From Siphonodentalium dalli (taxonomy: Eukaryota; Mollusca; Scaphopoda; Gadilida; Siphonodentaliidae), in the NCBI GenBank assembly GCA_032622095.1, contig CP136064.1:146260864-146324863 (forward strand): 64,000 bases of DNA, written 5' to 3'. Below the pieces are notes generated by a model, which worked only from the letters and a program-made list of their open reading frames with translations, searched no databases and was not told the DNA's origin. Both the position numbers and the translations under genes were made by a program. Below are positions 57,690 through 64,000 of the stretch, piece after piece; position 1 is the first letter of the stretch, and each line of letters begins with the position of its first letter.

Positions 57690-59769
57690 GTATTCACTTA
57701 CAATTTTACTTTAATTGAGTCCACCACTAAAATTTTAAAATGTAAATTGAGATATGAAGCCAATATCAGTGGAGTAGCAGAGATTGAGGCATAACATGTT
57801 GGAATGAAGAAAATTATTATTATACCGTTACTTAATTGTCAAAGATATATAGTGGTACACTGGATTTACTTTGTCCATCAATTTCATCAGTCAAAGCAGA
57901 TATTTTTCCATTTTTGCAATATTTTTGCAGCCATTTTTTTTTACACCCACCCCCTAGTAGCACGAAAAATTTACAAGAGAGAAAAAAACACTGAATGTAT
58001 TTCCTTGCATACTATAATGATATCTGAATTGGTCTCTAACACATTTGCTTTTCTTTAGTGCATATTGTCATCACAATCAGTCCAGTTGAGTGTTTTTGTG
58101 GGATGCTGTTTGAATTATGGTACTATTATTATTTATGATTTAGTTCGGGAATTCTTTTGGGAGACATGTAGAAAGGTCTACCAACATAAGCTGAGATCAT
58201 ACTCACATAATGTAAAATTGAAAAATCTATTATAAATAGCTAGATTTTGCTAGACTTAGAAGAAAAAAAACTGTTAGAATTAGTCACAGGCAAACTGTAC
58301 ATATCAAACTAATAGTTTATATAAATAACACTTAGACATAATACGGAATTTTTCATGTACGTGAAACTGATAAGTTAGTATTCAGTCGCTATGCCAACTG
58401 GAGGAATGCAGCATTTGAACTAACATCACCGAAAATCTCAAACAAACTACTCCATAGAATCCATCGCCTGAACTGCAATTAATTGTAAATATTTACTTCT
58501 CGATTCGGGACCCAACCATCGGCGATAAACTGACTAAAATGATTTCGCCATCGAGAGTCACTGCATTTAATTATTATATAAGAATAACGGTGTACGTTTA
58601 CGTGTTCTTCAATATGGATATGATATTTGTAAAATTAACTACGTTGAGCAATATTATTTTCCATTTCTATTTGATCAACCTACCGGAGTGTTTAACATCA
58701 TTTTAATTTGACATTGGAGCATGCTGATTAACAAGAAGCAACATTTCACCACTTAATCAGACTTAATAGTATATTAATCAATTTATTTACTTTATTATGT
58801 GCTTGATTTGAGTTATTATAACTTGTATAGTATTGATGAAACATTCTTTTCTTGCTATCACATAGCATCATCCATATGAATATTAAGCATTTATTACATT
58901 TACATTTTGGTGAATCCCAAGGTTGCTTAATTCTGTTGTACACTGATTCATTTTGAACAAATGTTGTAAATGTGAAATTTCTAGAATGTTACCACTTCAT
59001 CACAGAAATAGTTTGAAATAAATTGTATTACACAAGACCAATCAATGCAAATTGTTTGTATTTCAGTCGATTACATTGTTGTGAAGTATAGAACTGCACA
59101 ATAATGTGAATCAAGTAAATGTTATTAAACAATCATTTGTCATGTCATAAGTTACAACGCTAGAGATCTTGGGCTAATATGTTGTGCTACAATAAATATG
59201 GGCGATAATGCACCTCAATCAATGTGTGGTTTTGTACATATATTTGCCTGTTTTAAATGCTATATTATGGAATATTAGAATTCCCTTGTCTTTTCATATG
59301 GTTGAACAAATCAACTACAACCTCCTGTTATAATCACATACATATTGGTAACCGTTCCTATCTTCTATTGTATATGTGATTTGTTCAGTTTGACATGATA
59401 GTGCTTATGCCATTTTGTTCAGTTTGATCTGATAATGCTTATTCAATTTTGTCCATGAGATTTAAGTGTGAATGGACTTTAGTGACAGTAATTTACAGCA
59501 AGATATTAAGTACTGTCTGTTTGCAAGTAATATGGATGTTAACTAACATTATTCGTAGGTTTTAAGACTAAAAAATGTAAAAATTAGTTATGGAAAACAA
59601 TTTTTAGTTGCGGAAAATATTGATTTTGGGACCCCTTGATCACCCACCCACCCTGTCATATGTGCCCTCCAAAAAAACCTTTTTGACAAATAAGGAATAT
59701 GTTTTAAAATGGCCTCCTATATGTCAGAGGTGTGATTTCTTATAGCTAATTTAACCTATTACTCACAGT
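57690..59769. other. No recognisable gene
   Basis: Long AT-rich stretch. Open frames at 57804-58058 and 58943-58746 are low-complexity and show no motif. If the exon at 57577 is real, this would be intron sequence. Confidence 0.4.
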
Positions 59770-60420
59770 TAGGAATCATGACCAGCAAGCAAATTGGAGA
59801 AGCTACAAGACTAATCCTTGATCTAATTGACAAATGTGACAAAGACAATATCGATTTAAATCTGGACCATCTTTAAGAAAATGGATTAAAGCCTTCTACT
59901 CAAATATTTTCAGTTATGTCACAAATAATGGAAACTTATCTAATAAGATAGATATATTCAGAGAAGTGAGGCAATGTGTCCCCTTCTCACCTTACTTATT
60001 TATTCTCAGCATAGAAATTTAAAGTGCAAACCTGAAATTTAACCTTAAAACAAGAGGTATCGAAATTGACCATTCCGAATATACATTAATATAATATGCT
60101 GATGATCTGACACTCTTCCTGCAGGATGACAAGGAATCACAAAACACAGCCATGAAAACCTTTGAAGAATTTGCAGACATTTCAGGGCTGAGAGTCAATT
60201 TTGATAAAACACAAGCAGTTTGGATTGGCAAGAAACAGGGTTGTGGTGAAGAATTGGAGATACATGTAGAATGGAAAACAGCTTGGAATCATAATAAGCC
60301 CTTTACAATTTTGGGAATTGAAGTCGACCTTTCACGACAAAACAACACTGAAAATAACTATACTAATAAACTGAAAAGAAATTAAAACCTGCTAAATGAC
60401 TGGTCCTTCAGGAAACTTAT
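59770..60420 (+). pseudogene. L1/Tx1-like retroelement E: reverse transcriptase palm and thumb
   Basis: Readable blocks, with frameshifts and stops: QIGEATRLILDLIDKC, AFYSNIFSYVTNNGNLS, REVRQCVPFSPYLFILSIEI (the usual RQGCPLSP block with Gly lost), a stop, YADDLTLFLQD (motif C, YADD at 60095-60106, with a stop codon immediately before it), TFEEFADISGLRVNFDKTQ, IGKKQGCG, FTILGIEVDL and LNDWSFRKL. The FSGLxxNxxKTxxxWIG pattern is characteristic of the L1/Tx1 group. The frame is cut by the TA-flanked element at 60423 and continues at 62195. Confidence 0.85.
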
Positions 60421-60422
60421 TA

Positions 60423-62192
60423 ACAGTCAGATGCTCGTAGCCCGTTTATATATAACCATGTGTATATGTCAGATATAACCGTACAAAAAAACGCCGTTCT
60501 TTTCACCGTGTATTTATCCATGGTGTGCGTGCCTGTGGTTGTCCGTAACATGGTGCCCGGTGTTATTGCTTTGAACGGTAATCATGTTCGACTGGTGTTG
60601 TCAGATTGGTAATATGAAATTAGCGGTTTCTATGTCTTGTCTGGTCACATTTACTGTTTGAACTTTGTCTGAAATAGACGCACTTTTTATACCAGAATTT
60701 GCACAACAGGAGCGCTGGGAAATCGCACGTCGAGTTGGTTTCAGGTTTTTAGAAAAAGTATTTATATGATATAGACAGGGGTGGGGGTTGGGATGTCTCA
60801 CCCCCCAAACTTTGGTCAAAATGTTCAACAGTTGGAAATTTCATACCTGCCAAAACATTAGTTGGAAATTTCACACCAACATTAAGTTGAAAATGTTCTT
60901 GTAGTTTGATTTTCAAACAGTTTATTTGCATATTTTCCTATTTTGGGTAAATATTTTGGACTGAAATGGTCATCAGTCGGAAATTTCCAACCTTAGGAGG
61001 GTGAGGCTATGACTCCCCGACAGGGCTGGGATGTAGCCCCTGACTCCCCCGATGCCACCCAACATAACTTAGTATCGATTATTTAGAATGGGATGTCAAG
61101 TAGGGACTTGTCGACAGGGGTGGTTATGCAGGGGTCTTACCCCCAATTGTAGTCATACCTAATACCCCGAGCAAAATTAATTGGAAAATTCACACCAAAA
61201 TTAGGTTGAAATTGTTCTCGTAGTTTGATTTTCCAACACTTTCTTAGTGACGAATTCGTTGTTTTTAGACAAAAAAATCAAATGGCCATCTGTTGTCAAT
61301 TTTGAAACCTATGGGTGAGTGTCAGGTTAATAATTTCCCAGAATTGGAAAACTTGAGGCCGGTCTATGCTATAGGATTGTCAAATGTTCATGTTCATATT
61401 TCAAAAATGTTCTCACATCGGGCCTAACCATCGGCCGACCCGTGTGTTATGTGTCCTTGCCAGTACATGTAGTTACTCGCTAATTAATTTAAGAAAAAAT
61501 AGATCGGGGTGTAAATTTGTGTGGTGTTATACCACTAGATGTTAAGATGTTTTAATCTCATACTGGGCCGAACCATCTTTTTCACCCCCGCCACCCCCCC
61601 CCCCCCTCCGCACGACAAGTGGCCACAATATTACTGGTTCATTTGGAATAGTCTATCATCTGGTAGTCTGTGAGGGAACATTTGGGGAAAATCAAAGGGG
61701 GGGGGGGGTGCAAATTGATTTACGCAAACTTATGAGTTTGGTGTGGTTCAATGGGGTGGGGGTGCAGTTGGAAATTCCAAGGTGGAGACCACCCCAACGA
61801 AAACCCTCTAACCAAGTCTCGAGTGCCAAATATCCCACACTCAACCAGGGGTGCCTCTCGCAACTTTAGTTTCTGCCCTCGGCATAGGCTTATTTGTTTC
61901 TTATCCGATAATACACTTCACCGGCGGCAATGTATTAACCATACTCTGAAATAAAACGCTTCCGTGACGATCACACGATAAAGTCGTGCTGCAAGATCAC
62001 ACAATAAAGTCGTGCTGCAAGTACGACGATAATTGTGTTGTAGAACTGATACGGAAGACCGATTGTCAAAAAATTCAACATAAAAATACACAGGGCAAGA
62101 CTTATCGATCCAAACTGTGGAGTGTGTTTTCGTTGTGTATTTTTCGCATATACCCATGGTTATATATAAACGGGCTACGAGCATCTGACTGA
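60423..62192. mobile_element. TA-flanked TIR element inserted in retroelement E
   Basis: A 1770-bp insert with TA at 60421-60422 and 62193-62194. The inverted repeats are about 47 bp long: ACAGTCAGATGCTCGTAGCC at the left and, read inward, TCAGTCAGATGCTCGTAGCC at the right, followed by cgtttatatataaccatg in both. TA duplication with a CAGT terminus suggests a Tc1/mariner-type or similar element. The interior has several repeats of a gttggaaatttcacacc line (60833-60870; 61175-61190), G and C homopolymers near 61590 and 61697, and no recognisable transposase. Confidence 0.8.
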
Positions 62193-62194
62193 TA

Positions 62195-62520
62195 CCTTTG
62201 TGGAAAGACAACAGTGATTAAAACTTTAGCTTTACCAATTCGCACTCAATGTCTTACAGTCCTCCCATCCTCTGCACAAATAATGCTAGATATATCCAAA
62301 AGTTGTTCTTTAACTTTTTATGGTCAAGAAAACCTGACAAAATAAAAAAAAAGTAATGATTAATCATATAGAAGAAGGAGTTTCCTCAAGTAGATGCAAT
62401 TAATAAAAGTCTAAAAATGACTTAGATAAAACAAATCATAAACTCACATATTGAAAACAGCTGGAAAACTAGTAGAGTCTTGAGCTGATCTAGACCAGAA
62501 TATCACCACAACTCCTACAT
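62195..62520 (+). pseudogene. L1/Tx1-like retroelement E: region after the reverse transcriptase
   Basis: From about 62205: CGKTTVIKTLALP, QCLTVLPSS, FNFLWSRKPDKIKKK (after a frameshift), a stop, then EEGVSS and INSHIENSWKT in shifted frames. K-x-xVIKxLALP...VLPxP...FLWxxKxxKIKR is the conserved block following the thumb in L1/Tx1 ORF2 proteins. This confirms that the two pieces flanking the TA element belong to one gene. Confidence 0.75.
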
Positions 62521-62599
62521 AATTTTAAGTGAACATTTTAATATTCTATAATACAAATATCAAAATAAATAATAATATATATTGTAACAAACAATGGAT

Positions 62600-63250
62600 A
62601 AAAAAGGAGTATTTTTATGTGTACCCTTACCATGTATGGTACTCATAATGTCGGCGTCCGGATCAACCATCCGGCATCCATCTCTCTGTCTGTCTATAGA
62701 CACTTGCTATCCGCCTTGGTTACTCAATTAATTTTTATATTATCGTGTTCAAATTTGATGTGCATGTTTATGATGACACACCTCTCACGGTCACCTATAT
62801 AGTTTTTGGTATCAAACAGTTGATCGATTTAGAAATTATTAACACTTTGCATCCAAACATGGGCATGTGCTATCCAATGCAATAACTGATGTATTTTTTG
62901 TCTGATTGTTTTCATATTTTATATGTATGTTTATGATGACAGTATCATGACACACCTGTATAGTTTTTGGTACCGATTGGTTGAACGGTTTAGAAAATAA
63001 CTAACCCTTTGCACAACTACCCGATGCAATAAGTCAAAGAGATTTCTTCTGATCTGCCTCATATTGTTTACCCAGGATTATCTTAGCATGTTCTTCATTT
63101 GTATGGATTTTGGTAGTGTTGAGTTAAACCTTTCCACTCATGTTTTTACTTAGAATTCATGCAAGCTGCGATGACTCAAATTTTTTCATCTGATCGGCAC
63201 GAAATTTGGTATATGAGTTTCTCAACCCAAAATACAGATCAGGTTCGAAT
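62600..63250 (+). repeat. Diverged dispersed repeat fragments, no gene
   Basis: A piece at 62618-62700 (gtgtacccttaccatg; ggtactcataatgtcggc) matches 30660-30760. Lines around 62750-62800 and 62925-62970 repeat each other (gtatgtttatgatgaca; cacacct; tatagtttttggtac), indicating a decayed tandem repeat of about 170 bp. Confidence 0.5.
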
Positions 63251-63332
63251 ATCGGTTTGATCCAATATATTTTAACAAGTTTGGGACATGATTCTTTTTA
63301 GAAAACATTACTCACAGATGTGATTGTTTGCA

Positions 63333-63850
63333 GAAATGCTTATTTTTATATAATTTATAAAATTTATGTGTTTATTCAATGTTGGGTCAGACCGTTTGCC
63401 ATGGCAGTATTCTACTATATGCTATATGACGATATGTTTGCGACATTTTGAATAAAATATAAATGATTTCCGAAGTTCAATGATCCAGGAATATTTTGCC
63501 AACATCTGGAACTAGCCTTGCTCGAAAATCACCCAACACCGACAGAGGGCGCCTTCAAAATGGCCGTCAAAGCCCCATTTTCTAACGTTAAAATGCTTAC
63601 TTTTATATCGTTTTATAGCAATGTATGCGTTAATTTAATGCTGGGTCAGACCATTTGTCATGACAGAATTCTCCATGGACAACTCATAATATATAAATGG
63701 GTGATCACCGTAGTCTATAAATCTTCCAAAAAATGTGGGTAGATATAACCAAATGGCAACCCAATTTTCAGTAAATTTAATGCATTTGGGGGCTGTAATT
63801 TCGCTATACGAGATGTCTGCATGCGACATTTTGAATCAAATGTAAATAAT
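63333..63850 (+). repeat. Diverged tandem duplication at window end
   Basis: Two copies of a unit containing aaatgcttatttttatat, gttgggtcagacc with gtttgcc, and gacattttgaat followed by an 'atgatttcc...ccaggaatat' line. The first copy occupies 63333-63490 and the second 63591-63880, the latter with about 120 bp extra. The 63500-63590 spacer has caaaatggccgtcaaagcc. No coding content is supported. Confidence 0.55.
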
Positions 63851-64000
63851 TTCCAAAGAAATAGGACCCAGGAATATACTTAAATTTCCTCCGCTTCTTG
63901 TTACTTCTGCTGAAGGGGTCAAGATTCATGTCATGGTGATTGTCAACCGAAAATTGTCAAGGCGTCTACGGCTTAGGCTACTGGGCACCGCCATTTTGAA

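Overview
The window looks like a piece of an AT-rich animal (metazoan) genome that consists almost entirely of mobile elements. I see no complete host gene, no rRNA or tRNA gene, no CRISPR array and no bacterial-type operon. Evidence for an animal: APE-type non-LTR retrotransposons (CR1-like and L1/Tx1-like), one with an N-terminal 2A recoding peptide; a hAT transposon with a BED finger split by a canonical intron; TTAA-flanked MITEs; and many elements with 150-168 bp tandem core repeats of a kind known from marine invertebrates. A marine invertebrate is likely (mollusc, hemichordate, lancelet or echinoderm-like), but I cannot name the species.

Layout. 0-3.2 kb: a microsatellite, a decayed reverse transcriptase tail and a TTAA MITE. 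3.3-8.6 kb: a second MITE type, then the left copy of a 3.4-kb composite unit. 8.6-11.2 kb: no recognisable gene. 11.2-21.4 kb: head-to-tail chain of one dispersed repeat ('family A', head ACTAGCAGG, tail CAAAATATATAT). The chain is interrupted by a Mutator-like element with a 9-bp target duplication and a hAT element with an 8-bp target duplication. 22.3-24.8 kb: HINE/Helentron-like elements with about 160-bp core repeats. 25.1-29.8 kb: a minus-strand CR1-like retroelement (B) split by the right copy of the 3.4-kb unit. 29.8-35 kb: HINE pieces and MITEs. 35.1-40.8 kb: two HINEs tail to tail, the second carrying a 2.2-kb foldback element. 42.8-48.3 kb: plus-strand CR1-like retroelement (C) with the 2A peptide, split by a THAP-domain DNA transposon. 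49.5-54.3 kb: minus-strand L1/Tx1-like retroelement (D), split by a hAT-like element and by a MITE that itself hosts two family A copies. 56.0-56.9 kb: another HINE. 57.6 kb: one candidate coding exon. 59.8-62.5 kb: plus-strand L1/Tx1-like reverse transcriptase (E), split by a TA-flanked element. 62.6-64 kb: diverged repeats.

All protein-coding remnants are broken by frameshifts, stops or insertions, so nothing here is expected to move on its own. The main value is the nesting: for several elements the reading frame of the host retroelement, or a second uninterrupted copy in the window, fixes the insertion boundaries to within a base or two and gives the relative order of insertions.
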